A stretch of 64,000 nucleotides of DNA from Pannonibacter anstelovis. Its GTDB lineage: Bacteria > Pseudomonadota > Alphaproteobacteria > Rhizobiales > Stappiaceae. This document shows, piece after piece, positions 1 to 9,076 of this stretch (the first letter of the stretch is position 1; the number at the start of each line of letters is the position of its first letter). Both the position numbers and the translations under genes were made by a program. The stretch spans positions 124,001 to 188,000 of the forward strand of contig NZ_JBAKBF010000007.1 in assembly GCF_036881715.1 (NCBI RefSeq). Direction: 5' to 3'. The notes under the pieces are model-generated. The model was given only the letters and a program-made list of their open reading frames with translations, searched no databases and was not told the DNA's origin.

Positions 1-250
1 GCTGCAGCCCTATACGGACAAGACCGTGGAGGCGCTGGCGAAGGAAGGCGTGAAAAATATCGCCGTGATGAACCCGGGTTTTGTCGCCGACTGCCTTGAA
101 ACGCTGGAGGAAATTGCCGGAGAAGCCGGCGAGATCTTCCATGAGAATGGCGGCGGCGAGTTCACCCACATTCCCTGCCTCAATGACAGCGATCTGGGTA
201 TGGCCGTGCTGGAACAGGTGGTGCAGCGCGAACTGTCCGGCTGGCTCTGA
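1..250 (+). CDS. hemH: Ferrochelatase, C-terminal end (partial)
   Basis: The window opens inside this gene; the first full codon is at base 2 and the stop ends at 250, leaving about 82 C-terminal residues. The stretch around PGFVADCLETLEEI is the family's characteristic C-terminal signature, where the conserved Glu residues lie near the active site. Ferrochelatase inserts ferrous iron into protoporphyrin IX in the last step of heme synthesis, at the cytoplasmic face of the inner membrane. The N-terminal two thirds lie outside the window. A 131 bp spacer with no clear terminator separates it from the next gene, so read-through is possible. The identification from the tail alone is firm. Confidence 0.9.
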   Translation, partial: LQPYTDKTVEALAKEGVKNIAVMNPGFVADCLETLEEIAGEAGEIFHENGGGEFTHIPCLNDSDLGMAVLEQVVQRELSGWL

Positions 251-381
251 AGCCTCCCGTCCTCAACGGGAATGCGCCTGATCCGGGTGGCGGTGCTGCC
301 CGGCTCTTTCCTGGTGGCATCGCAGGCTGATCCGTCGCATACTCTGCCCGTTTTGAAAGGCAGATAAGACGGGAGCCTCGC

Positions 382-1383
382 ATGCCCTTGGCCGATTACG
401 GTTTCAACATTGTTCTAGTTGCACTCTTTTTCTTTGTCATCCTGCTGATTTTTGCGGGCGTGAAGACTGTTCCGCAGGGCTATAACCTCACGGTCGAACG
501 CTTCGGCCGCTACCGGCGCACCCTCTCGCCGGGCCTCAATCTGATTGTTCCGGTCATCGACAAGATCGGCCGCCGCCTCAACATGATGGAACAGGTGCTC
601 GACGTCCCCTCCCAGGAGGTCATCACCCGCGACAACGCCACGGTGACGGCGGATGGCATCACGTTCTATCAGGTTCTGGATGCCGCCCGTGCTGCCTATG
701 AGGTGGCCGGGCTGGAAAACGCCATTCTCAACCTCACCATGACCAACATCCGCTCGGTGATGGGCTCGATGGATCTGGATGAGCTTCTGTCCAACCGTGA
801 CGAGATCAACACCCGCCTGCTGCGCGTGGTGGATGCTGCCGCCGAGTCCTGGGGCGTGAAGATCACCCGCATCGAGATCAAGGACATCAACCCGCCGCGC
901 GATCTGGTGGATTCCATGGCCCGTCAGATGAAGGCCGAGCGTGACAAGCGCGCCTCGATTCTGGAAGCCGAAGGCAAGCGGCAGGCTGAAATCCTCAAGG
1001 CCGAGGGCGAGAAGCAGGCACTGATCCTGCAGGCCGAAGGCCGCCGCGAATCTGCTTTCCGCGACGCCGAAGCGCGTGAGCGTGAAGCCGAGGCCGAGGC
1101 AACGGCAACCCGTCTCGTCAGTGAGGCGATTTCGGCTGGTGACGTTCAGGCGATCAACTACTTCGTCGCCACGAAATACGTGGAAGCCTTCAAGGAGCTG
1201 GCGACCTCGCGCAACCAGAAGACCTTGATCCTGCCAATGGAATCCACTTCGCTTCTGGGGGCCCTGACCGGTATCGGCGAAATTGCCCGTGAGGCCTTTG
1301 GCAACAAGGACAGCGAGGGCCGGTCTGGCTCGGGTTCCGGCCTGCCGTCTGTGCCCCGAACCGGGCAGAGTGAGGGCGCATGA
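382..1383 (+). CDS. SPFH/Band 7 membrane protein, QmcA/slipin type
   Basis: This 333-residue protein has one N-terminal membrane segment (about residues 8-28), an SPFH/Band 7 domain (about 30-190) and a Lys/Glu/Ala-rich helical region with repeated AEG-KRQAEIL-type units (about 180-260), then a Gly/Ser-rich tail. SPFH proteins form large membrane-associated oligomeric cages that organise membrane microdomains and proteolysis. The ATG is preceded by a GGGAG-type ribosome site. Its stop overlaps the start of the following NfeD gene by four bases (ATGA), so the two are translationally coupled. That SPFH-NfeD pairing is a classic conserved operon and supports the call. The exact paralog name (QmcA or other slipin) is inferred. 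Confidence 0.92.
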   Translation: MPLADYGFNIVLVALFFFVILLIFAGVKTVPQGYNLTVERFGRYRRTLSPGLNLIVPVIDKIGRRLNMMEQVLDVPSQEVITRDNATVTADGITFYQVLDAARAAYEVAGLENAILNLTMTNIRSVMGSMDLDELLSNRDEINTRLLRVVDAAAESWGVKITRIEIKDINPPRDLVDSMARQMKAERDKRASILEAEGKRQAEILKAEGEKQALILQAEGRRESAFRDAEAREREAEAEATATRLVSEAISAGDVQAINYFVATKYVEAFKELATSRNQKTLILPMESTSLLGALTGIGEIAREAFGNKDSEGRSGSGSGLPSVPRTGQSEGA

Positions 1384-1835
1384 GCGCATTTGAACAGCTC
1401 TTCCAGGGCCTTGGCACCTGGGGCTGGTGGTTTGCCGGGATCATCCTCTTCGGCGTGGAGGTGCTCGTTCCGGGCACCTTCTTCCTCTGGTTCGGCGTCG
1501 CAGCTATTCTGGTTGGTGTTGTCAATCTGATCGAACCGCTCGTCTGGCAGACGAACATCATCCTCTTCGCCGTTCTGTCGGTCATCAGCGTCATTTCCGG
1601 ACGCTGGTTCATGCGCCGGCGGGAGAGCGCCTTTGGCGATCCCGGCCTTAACCGCCGTGGCAGCCGTTATGCCGGGCACATCTATGTTCTGAAGGACCCG
1701 ATTGTCTCAGGGACAGGCTGGCTTTCCGTTGATGATACGGTCTGGCAGATCACCGGTCCGGATCTGCCCGCCGGAGCCCGAGTGCTTGTGGAAGGCGTGG
1801 AAGGTGTGCGCCTGCGGGTCAGGCAGGCGGACTGA
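1380..1835 (+). CDS. NfeD-family membrane protein
   Basis: This 151-residue protein has two or three hydrophobic segments in the first 75 residues (starting near FAGIILFGVEVLVPG) followed by a soluble C-terminal domain (about 85-151) that matches the OB-fold NfeD domain in size and position. It is a short NfeD lacking the N-terminal ClpP-like protease domain of long forms. It overlaps the upstream SPFH gene by 4 bp. Short NfeD proteins accompany SPFH proteins and are thought to help assemble or position them in the membrane. The biochemical role is not known in detail. No clear terminator is seen before the convergent pomB-like gene. Confidence 0.88.
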   Translation: MSAFEQLFQGLGTWGWWFAGIILFGVEVLVPGTFFLWFGVAAILVGVVNLIEPLVWQTNIILFAVLSVISVISGRWFMRRRESAFGDPGLNRRGSRYAGHIYVLKDPIVSGTGWLSVDDTVWQITGPDLPAGARVLVEGVEGVRLRVRQAD

Positions 1836-1932
1836 GCCAATTCCAATTGACAACGGCTCAAGACGTACAGCGCTTGAGCCGTTTCAAACCGTGCTGCGCC
1901 AGCAGCGCAAGAGCAGCCCAAGTCCGGGCAGC

Positions 1933-2784
1933 TTACGGATTGCCAGGCGGGATTGGCGGGGCTTCGCGCATCAGCAAGACGCTGATGCGCCGGTTTGCAG
2001 CCAGGAAGGGGTCGTTCGGGAACAGAGGTTCCGTATCGGCCTTGCCCACCACCGAGAAAATCTGGTCTGACGGTACCCCATATTCATTGAGGATCTGCCG
2101 GGCGATGTTCGCCCGGTCTGTCGACAGCTCCCAGGTGGTGTAATTCGGGTCCGTGGCGGCGCTGCCGGTTGTCGTGTGGCCGGTGACTTCGATCCGGTTC
2201 GGCATGTCGGCCAGAACCGGGGCAATCTTTGCCAGAATCCGCCGGGTTGTTTCGTAGGGATATTTCGAGCCTTCGCGGAACATTGACCGCCCATCCTGAT
2301 CCACGATCATGATGTTAAGGCCCTCTTCGGTTTCCTCGAAAATGATGTGCTGGGAGATTTCGGTGATCTCCGGCATTTCCTGCAATGCCTGGCGCAGGGT
2401 CGCCGCCGCTGTGGCGAACTGGCGGGAACGCTCGATGTCAGCCTCCACCGTGTCGTGGGTGTTGGCTTCCGGTCCCTGCTTGGTGTTCTTCTCGTGGCGC
2501 TCGCTGGCAAAGTCCGAATCCAGTTCCTGCGGGACCTGTGAGACCTGCTTCATATAGTCGCGGATCGGAATGCCTTCCATTTCGATCACACCAAGACGCC
2601 GCGAGTTCTCCTTGACGCCGAAGGCATCCTTCATCGAGCCGGCGACGATCTGGAGTTTCTGCTTGTCCTGGACCGAGAAGGAGATGATCAGCACGAAGAA
2701 GCAGACGAGCAGGGACATAAGGTCGGCGAATGTCACCAGCCATTCCGGGGCGCCGCCACCGCCTGCAGGCTTTTTGCGTGCCAT
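1933..2784 (-). CDS. PomB/MotB-type stator subunit with OmpA domain
   Basis: The 283-residue protein starts with a short basic tail, then one membrane helix (about residues 16-38) carrying the conserved ion-binding Asp at residue 21 in TFADLMSLLVCFFVL, and ends with an OmpA-like peptidoglycan-binding domain (about 150-275) with the EVTGHTTT and ANRRISVLL motifs. Together with the PomA-like protein 28 bp upstream it should form an ion-conducting channel anchored to peptidoglycan. The helix resembles sodium-type PomB more than proton-type MotB, but ion choice is inference. No flagellar gene lies nearby, so it may be a motor stator encoded away from the main cluster or an ion-driven complex of other function. 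Confidence 0.88.
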   Translation of the reverse strand: MARKKPAGGGGAPEWLVTFADLMSLLVCFFVLIISFSVQDKQKLQIVAGSMKDAFGVKENSRRLGVIEMEGIPIRDYMKQVSQVPQELDSDFASERHEKNTKQGPEANTHDTVEADIERSRQFATAAATLRQALQEMPEITEISQHIIFEETEEGLNIMIVDQDGRSMFREGSKYPYETTRRILAKIAPVLADMPNRIEVTGHTTTGSAATDPNYTTWELSTDRANIARQILNEYGVPSDQIFSVVGKADTEPLFPNDPFLAANRRISVLLMREAPPIPPGNP

Positions 2785-2812
2785 GACCTGTGTTCCCTTT
2801 CCGGCCTTTGCC

Positions 2813-3580
2813 TTATGCCGCGTCGATCAGGCCGGCACGAGCGCTTTCCGGCAGATAGGCGATGAGCATCTCGCGGATCAGTGCCGGGCTCTTGGATTCG
2901 CGGATCTGCAGGATGCCGTCGATAATGAGGGTCTGGTTGACCTCTTCCACGTCGAATTTGGCATCAAGCTTGTCCACCATCGGCAGACAGAAGCAGTTCG
3001 AAATGAGGGCGCCATACAAGGTCGTCAGAAGGGCGATGGCCATGGAGGGGCCGATGGCGGAAGGATCATCCATGTTGGCCAGCATCTGCACCAGACCGAC
3101 GAGCGTGCCGATCATGCCGAAAGCCGGGGCACTGTCGCCAAGAGCCTTGAACACGCGCTTGCCTTCGGAAAGGCGGGAGAGTGTCAGGTCCCGCTCGCGC
3201 ATCATCGCCTCGCGTATGAACTCGATCTCATAACCATCGGCGATGTACTGCACGCCCTTTGCAAGGGTTGGGTCCGAAACAGCGGCATTTTCCAGCCCAA
3301 GCGGCCCGGATTTGCGCACGATTTCGGCCAGGCCGCTGATTTCCTCTATGAGGTCGCGCGGCTTGATGTTCTTGGCACCAAAGCCGACCTTTGCACCAAC
3401 CGCAAAGGCGCTGACGATGCCACCAAGCGAAAAGCGGATGAGGGTTGCTGCCAGGCCGCCGCCGACCACGATGAGCACGGACGGAATATCGATGAACTGA
3501 CCGAAGCTGCCGCCCATCAGGATCGCGACCATGACGATCGCGAAAGAGCCGACAATTCCGATAATTGAACCCAGATCCAT
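2813..3580 (-). CDS. PomA/MotA-type stator subunit
   Basis: This four-helix membrane protein has hydrophobic segments at about residues 3-22, 27-48, 145-168 and 178-200, and the conserved PAFGMIGTLVGLVQML motif of the MotA/PomA/TolQ superfamily. I place the start at the ATG at 3580 (MDLGSII, 255 residues), which matches the family's usual N-terminus; an in-frame TTG 18 bases upstream (3598) is possible. It precedes the pomB-like gene by 28 bp in an evident two-gene operon. The intervening sequence before kpsF (3581-3703) must hold the promoter. Between 3643 and 3657 there are two CTAA blocks seven bases apart, weakly like a CtrA site. Confidence 0.88.
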   Translation of the reverse strand: MDLGSIIGIVGSFAIVMVAILMGGSFGQFIDIPSVLIVVGGGLAATLIRFSLGGIVSAFAVGAKVGFGAKNIKPRDLIEEISGLAEIVRKSGPLGLENAAVSDPTLAKGVQYIADGYEIEFIREAMMRERDLTLSRLSEGKRVFKALGDSAPAFGMIGTLVGLVQMLANMDDPSAIGPSMAIALLTTLYGALISNCFCLPMVDKLDAKFDVEEVNQTLIIDGILQIRESKSPALIREMLIAYLPESARAGLIDAA

Positions 3581-3703
3581 TCCTAGCACCGTTTCCAAAG
3601 GCCGGAGAGGCCGAACACTCTGGAGAGGGAGCTTAGAGAAACTAGGCTAATCAATCCCTAATCAAGCTGCGAATTGAGGTTTCTGCGTTAAGCAACCCTA
3701 GCG

Positions 3704-4720
3704 TCAGGCGGCGCCGATGCGCAGCAGGTCATGCATGTGGATGATACCGGCAGGCTTGCCATCTTCCACCACGAAGATCGAGGTGATCGCCGCCGTGTTG
3801 AGGAACTCCAGCACCGCACCTGACAGCATGTCGCCCGGAACAGACTTGGGCCGCCGGGTCATGATTTCATCGACGGTCTTGTCGAGGAAGTTGCTGCTCA
3901 TGTGGCGGCGCAGGTCGCCGTCGGTGACGATGCCGGTGAGATTGCCGGCCTGATCGGTGACACCGGCAACGCCAAAGCCCTTCTGTGTCATCAGCACAAT
4001 GGCATCGCGCATGCGGGTCCCCTCCACCGTGAGTGGCATGGCATCGCCCTTGTGCATGATGTCGCGGGCGAGCCGGAGGCTTGCTCCCAGCTTTCCGCCC
4101 GGATGGAAGACGCGGAAGTCTTGCGCGGTGAAGCCGCGCGCCTCCAGAAGAGCCACGGTCAGCGCATCGCCGATGGCCAGCTGCAGTAGTGTTGAGGATG
4201 TCGGCGCGAGACCATGCGGGCAGGCTTCTGTGACCTGCGGCAGCGCAAGGACGATATCGGCAGCCTTCCCGAGGGCGCTGGTGCCCGACGAGGTGACGGC
4301 GATCAGCGGAACCTTGAAGCGGCGGGTATAGGCGATGATGCTGGCCAGCTCCGGCGTTTCGCCGGACCAGGACAGGGCAACCACCGCATCATTCTGCGTG
4401 ATCATGCCAAGGTCGCCGTGGCTGGCCTCACTGGCATGGACGAAGAAGGCGGGCGTGCCTGTGGAGGCCATTGAGGCGGCAATCTTGGTGCCGATATGGC
4501 CGCTCTTGCCGATACCTGAGATGATGACGCGGCCGGCAATGCCATGCAGAAGCGCCACCGCACGGGCGAAGGGCTGGGCCAGGCTGTCCTGCAGGGCATC
4601 ACGCAGAGAGGTCAGAGCTGCCAGCTCCGTGCCGAGTGTGCGGTCCGCCGAGGCTAAAGTCTCGCGGTCCTCACTGGAAAGTGATGAGGGATCGGTGCCG
4701 GTAAGGCTGGCGCTGTGCAT
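3704..4720 (-). CDS. kpsF: KpsF/GutQ-family D-arabinose-5-phosphate isomerase
   Basis: The 338-residue protein has a SIS sugar-isomerase domain (about 40-190, with SGIGKSGHIGTKIAASMAST and SWSGETPEL) followed by two CBS domains (about 205-338). That order and length match KpsF/KdsD, which interconverts D-ribulose-5-phosphate and D-arabinose-5-phosphate as the first committed step to Kdo for lipopolysaccharide or capsule. The frame stays open far upstream, but the ATG at 4720 gives a family-length protein with a typical N-terminus. No other kps or kds gene is nearby. It is divergent from the outer-membrane barrel gene. Whether it serves LPS or capsule cannot be told from sequence. Confidence 0.93.
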   Translation of the reverse strand: MHSASLTGTDPSSLSSEDRETLASADRTLGTELAALTSLRDALQDSLAQPFARAVALLHGIAGRVIISGIGKSGHIGTKIAASMASTGTPAFFVHASEASHGDLGMITQNDAVVALSWSGETPELASIIAYTRRFKVPLIAVTSSGTSALGKAADIVLALPQVTEACPHGLAPTSSTLLQLAIGDALTVALLEARGFTAQDFRVFHPGGKLGASLRLARDIMHKGDAMPLTVEGTRMRDAIVLMTQKGFGVAGVTDQAGNLTGIVTDGDLRRHMSSNFLDKTVDEIMTRRPKSVPGDMLSGAVLEFLNTAAITSIFVVEDGKPAGIIHMHDLLRIGAA

Positions 4721-4957
4721 GGCTTGTCCTTCTGCGCTGCGGACCTGAGCCCGTTTGCGGGCTGAGCCCCTTTTGCGGACTGGCGTCTGTCTAAGCCAGC
4801 CGTGACGGAGGCGCAAGCATCCGGGTGGATGATGGCTTGTGCAAGGCGGCTGCGGTGCCTTCCCGCGCTGCCAAATGCCCGGACGGAAACCCGTGGTTAA
4901 CCATGTATCCTGCAATTTGAAAGGAATTGTACCAATTGGGTCCCGGTCCGGCTTTTG

Positions 4958-6472
4958 ATGATGCGCCAGTTCCTCTCCTGTCTGCTCGTGAGCGCCTTGA
5001 GCGCGCTGCCTGCGGCTGCGCAGGTGGCCGGCAGCGCGTCCACGGGCGCCACGGGGCTGCGCACCGGTACCTTCGATGGCAGCGGCCAGACCATGGACAG
5101 CACCGGCGGACAGCTGCTGCCGCCGGCAGGCGGTTCGGCTCCGGGGGCAACGGGCTCCCTGCCACCGGTCAATCCCACGCAGGCGCAGGTTTATTCCCTG
5201 ACTGGCGGCACGCAAGACGGCGGTTCTGCCGGGCTTGTCGGCACCGGCCGCCAGAGCCAGACGCGGCCCTTTTCCGACCGGGTTAACGCCGTTCGCCGGG
5301 TCAGCGCCAATGGCGGACAGGGCGGCGCCCTGGGTAACGACGTGTTCGACGGCGAAACCACCTATGACGCGCCTTTGGGGCTGCGGGTTGGCACCTTTAC
5401 GGTTGTTCCGCAACTCACGGTCTCGGGGGGCTGGTCGGACAATGCGGCCGGCTCTTCAAGCGGGCGTGCCAACGCGCTCTATTCTGTTGCACCCGATCTG
5501 CAGATCCGCTCGGACTGGTCCCGGCATCAGCTGGATGTATCGTTGCGCGGCTCCTATGCGGCCTATCCCGGCAGCAGCGTGCAGAGCCAGCCCAGCATCG
5601 ACACCAGAGCAGCGCTGCGGCTGGATGCCGGGGACAGCACGCAGATCAACAGCTCACTTGGCCATTCCTATTCGCGTGAAGACACATCCACGGCGGAGAA
5701 CCCGAATGGGGAGGGCGATGTCAACGTGGTGAACGCCTCCCTGGGCGTGACCCGCGAGGCGGGCATTGTGGCGGCCACCCTGCGCGGCGATGTGGCCCGG
5801 ACGATGTATTCGGAAGGGCAGAGCCGCGAGGGCCGCAGCGGGCGGGACAACACGCTCTATTCTGCGACACTGCGGCTGGATGCCCGCACTGGCGCAATGC
5901 TGCAGCCCTTTGCCGAAGTGACTGGCCTGCGCCGCTCCTTCGATGAGGATTGCGCTGCCCCTTGCATCCGCCGGGATGCCAGCGGCTATGCCCTGCGCAG
6001 TGGTGTCACGATTGCCGCCGGGCCGAAGCTTGCGGGCGAAGTGGCCGCCGGATGGCGGGTGGAGCGTCTGGACAGCCGCCAGCTTCAGGATCTGGCGGGC
6101 CTGACCATCGACGGATCGCTCGTCTGGTCACCAACGCGCCTCACGACCGTCACGGCAGGCCTGACCACAACGCTCAGCCCCTCGGACTTGGCCGGATCTT
6201 CCGGCTCGATCCTCTACAGCGCGGATTTGCGTGTCTCGCATGCTCTTTCGGAACGCCTCGTTGCCCAGGCTGGCGCTGGCTATGCGCGGCGTCACTATCA
6301 GGGGGTGGGCATTGAAGAGGCCACCACCAGCGCGCTGGCGGGAGCAACCTATGCCCTGACACGCAACGTTGCCTTGACGGGGACATATACCTATCGGACC
6401 TTTGACAGCTCGATCGCCGGTGCGGATTACGATGAAAACCGCATCCAGGCGGGTGTCCGGATACGCCGGTGA
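4958..6472 (+). CDS. Outer-membrane beta-barrel protein (putative porin 2 type)
   Basis: The product is about 504 residues with a Sec signal peptide ending at AALPAAAQ (about residue 22), a Gly/Ser/Thr-rich region to about 130, then many alternating amphipathic strands ending in a C-terminal Arg. Repeated 'LRLDAG', 'ATLRGDV' and 'SADLRVSHAL' strands with bulky residues every second position indicate a large beta-barrel like the putative porin 2 family often found with exopolysaccharide export. Starts at TTG 4955, ATG 4958 or ATG 4961 are all possible; none has a strong ribosome site. It is divergent from kpsF, suggesting but not proving a link to surface polysaccharide. The substrate is unknown. 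Confidence 0.7.
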   Translation: MMRQFLSCLLVSALSALPAAAQVAGSASTGATGLRTGTFDGSGQTMDSTGGQLLPPAGGSAPGATGSLPPVNPTQAQVYSLTGGTQDGGSAGLVGTGRQSQTRPFSDRVNAVRRVSANGGQGGALGNDVFDGETTYDAPLGLRVGTFTVVPQLTVSGGWSDNAAGSSSGRANALYSVAPDLQIRSDWSRHQLDVSLRGSYAAYPGSSVQSQPSIDTRAALRLDAGDSTQINSSLGHSYSREDTSTAENPNGEGDVNVVNASLGVTREAGIVAATLRGDVARTMYSEGQSREGRSGRDNTLYSATLRLDARTGAMLQPFAEVTGLRRSFDEDCAAPCIRRDASGYALRSGVTIAAGPKLAGEVAAGWRVERLDSRQLQDLAGLTIDGSLVWSPTRLTTVTAGLTTTLSPSDLAGSSGSILYSADLRVSHALSERLVAQAGAGYARRHYQGVGIEEATTSALAGATYALTRNVALTGTYTYRTFDSSIAGADYDENRIQAGVRIRR

Positions 6473-6542
6473 GCAGATGAGGCCAGATGACCAGCTTGCC
6501 AACATGGGGTGCGGGGGCATTCCGGGCATTAAGGAGGCCTGA

Positions 6543-7805
6543 ATGACGAAAAACGGTTTGACCGGACAGACGGTGTCCCGGCCAATGGGCCGGATCGCCA
6601 GAAAGGCTCGCGGCCTTGCCGCTGCCATGCTGCTCGCTGCTGGAGGGATGATGCCGGCCGGTTCTGCGCTCGCGGATGCGGGCTTTCAGTCGTGGGTCCG
6701 CAATTTCTGGCCGCAGGCACAGGCGGCGGGGATCAGCAGCCAGACCTACAACGCCGTCTTCACCGGCATGACGCCTGATCCGGACACGGTGCGGCTGATG
6801 TCGAAACAGTCCGAATTCGTGAAGCCGGTCTGGGATTATCTCGAAAGCGCCGTTTCCGATGCGCGTATCGAGAATGGCCAGAAGATGCTGCGCGAGCACG
6901 CGGCTGTCCTGCGCGAAATCGAGGCCCGCTACGGCGTGCAGAAGGAAGTGGTTCTGGCCGTCTGGGGCATGGAAACCAACTACGGCAACTTCATGGGTGG
7001 CCATGACGTAATCCGGGCTCTGGCAACACTCGCTTATGAGGCGCCGCGCCGGCGGGAGTTCTGGCAGGACGAGCTCGTCTCGGCCCTCGGCATCATTCAG
7101 GCCGGGCACGTGCGCCACAAGGACATGATCGGCTCCTGGGCCGGTGCCATGGGTCACACCCAGTTCATGCCCTCAAGCTGGAAACGCTATGCCGCCGACT
7201 TCAATGGTGATGGCCGCCGCGATATCTGGACCTCCGTTCCCGATGCTCTGGCTTCCACTGCCAATTATCTGAAGGAACACGGCTGGCAGCCGGGCAAGAC
7301 CTGGGGGTATGAGATCTCTCTGCCGCGCGGTTTCGATTACTCGCTGGCTGACGAAAGCACCACCAAGACACTGGGTGAGTGGGCGAAGCTGGGTGTCGTG
7401 CGTGCAAACGGGCGCGGGTTCCCCCGTCCGGATGACAATGCGGTGCTCGTGCTTCCCGCAGGTGCAGCCGGTCCGGGCTTCCTGATGCTGAAGAACTTCT
7501 TTGTCATCAAGCGCTATAACAACGCGACCGCCTATGCGCTGGCTGTCGGGCATCTTGCCGACCGTGTCCGCGGCGGGGACGCCTTTGCAGGGTCCTGGTC
7601 GCGAGAGCATCTGCCGCTCAACAAGGATCAGACCATGCAGCTGCAGGCGGCGCTCAATCGCAAGGGCTTCAAGGCCGGTGAGCCGGATGGTCTGGCTGGT
7701 CCCACCACCCGCAAGGCCATCCGTGCCTTTCAGAAGTCGCGGGGCCTGATCCCGGACGGCTATGCCTCTGTCATGCTGCTGTCCAGGATTGGCAGCGGCA
7801 GCTGA
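6543..7805 (+). CDS. Lytic murein transglycosylase, MltB family, with peptidoglycan-binding domain
   Basis: The 420-residue protein has a Sec signal peptide (basic start, hydrophobic 25-40, ending near ALA at 44), an SLT_2/MltB domain (about 48-335) and a C-terminal PG_binding_1 domain (about 350-415, DQTMQLQAALNRKGF and DGLAGPTTRKAI). The catalytic Glu is at residue 144 in VWGMETNYG, and GAMGHTQFMPSS near 201-212 is the family motif. It cleaves glycan strands to 1,6-anhydroMurNAc products in the periplasm. There is no lipobox, so it is probably soluble, unlike E. coli MltB. It lies 70 bp after the barrel gene with an AAGGAGG-type ribosome site, so co-transcription is plausible. Confidence 0.93.
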   Translation: MTKNGLTGQTVSRPMGRIARKARGLAAAMLLAAGGMMPAGSALADAGFQSWVRNFWPQAQAAGISSQTYNAVFTGMTPDPDTVRLMSKQSEFVKPVWDYLESAVSDARIENGQKMLREHAAVLREIEARYGVQKEVVLAVWGMETNYGNFMGGHDVIRALATLAYEAPRRREFWQDELVSALGIIQAGHVRHKDMIGSWAGAMGHTQFMPSSWKRYAADFNGDGRRDIWTSVPDALASTANYLKEHGWQPGKTWGYEISLPRGFDYSLADESTTKTLGEWAKLGVVRANGRGFPRPDDNAVLVLPAGAAGPGFLMLKNFFVIKRYNNATAYALAVGHLADRVRGGDAFAGSWSREHLPLNKDQTMQLQAALNRKGFKAGEPDGLAGPTTRKAIRAFQKSRGLIPDGYASVMLLSRIGSGS

Positions 7806-7865
7806 CACTTCCGGAGCGGCACCGGATTGCCTATAGTCTGACCTTGTTCAGATGGAGGTTTCCGG

Positions 7866-9053
7866 GTGCCGCTTCTTTCGTTCAGGATGCGCTGGCTTGC
7901 CATGCTTGTTGCCGCTCTGGTTGTTCTGCCAGTGCTGCATGGGCCTGTGCTTGCGCAGGGCAGCCCTATTCCGCCTCCGCCGTCTGAAAATGGCTTCAAC
8001 CCGCTGCGCCCGCTCATGCGCCTGTTCGGCGTGTCCCGGCCTGAGGAGCGGGTGCAGGAAGCCAAGCCTGTGGTGCGCAAGAAGGCCCCATCGGCCCCCA
8101 GTGGCCCGCCAAAGGTCACTGAAGAGCCGAAGGAGCCGGACGCTGGCGTGGTTCTCGTGCTCGGTGGGTCAACGGCTGCGAGTCTCGCGGAAGGATTGAG
8201 CTTCATCTTCGCACAAAAGCCGATGATCCGGGTCGAGCTTCTCGCCGCGGCGCCTGCTTCCTCACAGGCCGCGTCTCCCGAGGGCGGGGCGGCAGCACAG
8301 CCTGCGGCCTTGCCTGATGGCCTTATGGGCGAGCCGGATCCGGCATGGACGGAACGGGCGGTCTCACGCATCCGTGGCGGCGGCGTAAAGGCAGTTGTTG
8401 CTGTCTTCGGCTATGCTGATCTCAAGGATCTGCCGCAGCCGGATGGCTCGCTTGTGCCCTTTGGCAGCGATGCGTTCAAGACGGAGTACCGCAAGAAGCT
8501 GCGGACCCTGGCTTTGGCCATGCGGCAGGAGCGCAAGCCGCTTGTGCTGGTGGGCCTGCCGCCCACCGAGGCGGCACGGCTTGATCCGGGCTTCACCCTG
8601 ATCAACGACCTGCTCCAGGGTGAAGCCGCCATGACACGCTCGGCCTATGTGGACATCTGGAAGGTGTTTCTGGATGACAATGAAGCCTACACCGCCTTCG
8701 GGCCGGATGTGGACGGTCAGCGCCGCCGCCTGCGCGCCAATGATGGCGTCGGCTTTACATGGGCTGGCGCCCGCAAAGTGGCCTTTTTCGTCGAGAGAGA
8801 GCTTGCCCGTATGCTCGGCGGCTATGGCGGGCTGGCCTTTGAAGGCGTGGCGGACGATCCGAACTTCATCGTCCTGACCGGCCGTGCCCTGTCGGCAGAG
8901 GACCATCTGGCGGGCGATGCGAGCGAACCCCAGATCCTGCCCCCAGTGGAAACCGAAGCCGCCGCCCGTCTTGCCCGCGAGTTCCTTGCCACAGGCGACA
9001 CCGGCACCCCCATCCCCGGCCGCGTGGATTTTACGGGCGTTTTGCCGAATTGA
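7866..9053 (+). CDS. DUF459 / SGNH-hydrolase-like exported protein, active site apparently degraded
   Basis: This 395-residue GTG-start protein has a signal peptide ending at VLAQG (about 31), a Pro-rich linker (33-92) and an SGNH-like domain (about 94-320). The block I motif, normally G-D-S, reads G100-G101-S102, keeping the Ser but losing the Asp. The block V motif, normally D-G-x-H-F-T, reads D-G-V-G-F-T with Gly at 296 where the catalytic His is expected. The GKDL-like middle block (VAVFGYADLKDL) also departs from the usual N-x-D. It follows the transglycosylase by 60 bp, fitting a cell-wall or surface-glycan role. With these losses it may bind rather than hydrolyse. Function is not known. 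Confidence 0.75.
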   Translation: MPLLSFRMRWLAMLVAALVVLPVLHGPVLAQGSPIPPPPSENGFNPLRPLMRLFGVSRPEERVQEAKPVVRKKAPSAPSGPPKVTEEPKEPDAGVVLVLGGSTAASLAEGLSFIFAQKPMIRVELLAAAPASSQAASPEGGAAAQPAALPDGLMGEPDPAWTERAVSRIRGGGVKAVVAVFGYADLKDLPQPDGSLVPFGSDAFKTEYRKKLRTLALAMRQERKPLVLVGLPPTEAARLDPGFTLINDLLQGEAAMTRSAYVDIWKVFLDDNEAYTAFGPDVDGQRRRLRANDGVGFTWAGARKVAFFVERELARMLGGYGGLAFEGVADDPNFIVLTGRALSAEDHLAGDASEPQILPPVETEAAARLAREFLATGDTGTPIPGRVDFTGVLPN

Positions 9054-9076
9054 GCCTTTCTGTTTCCCAAAACAAA

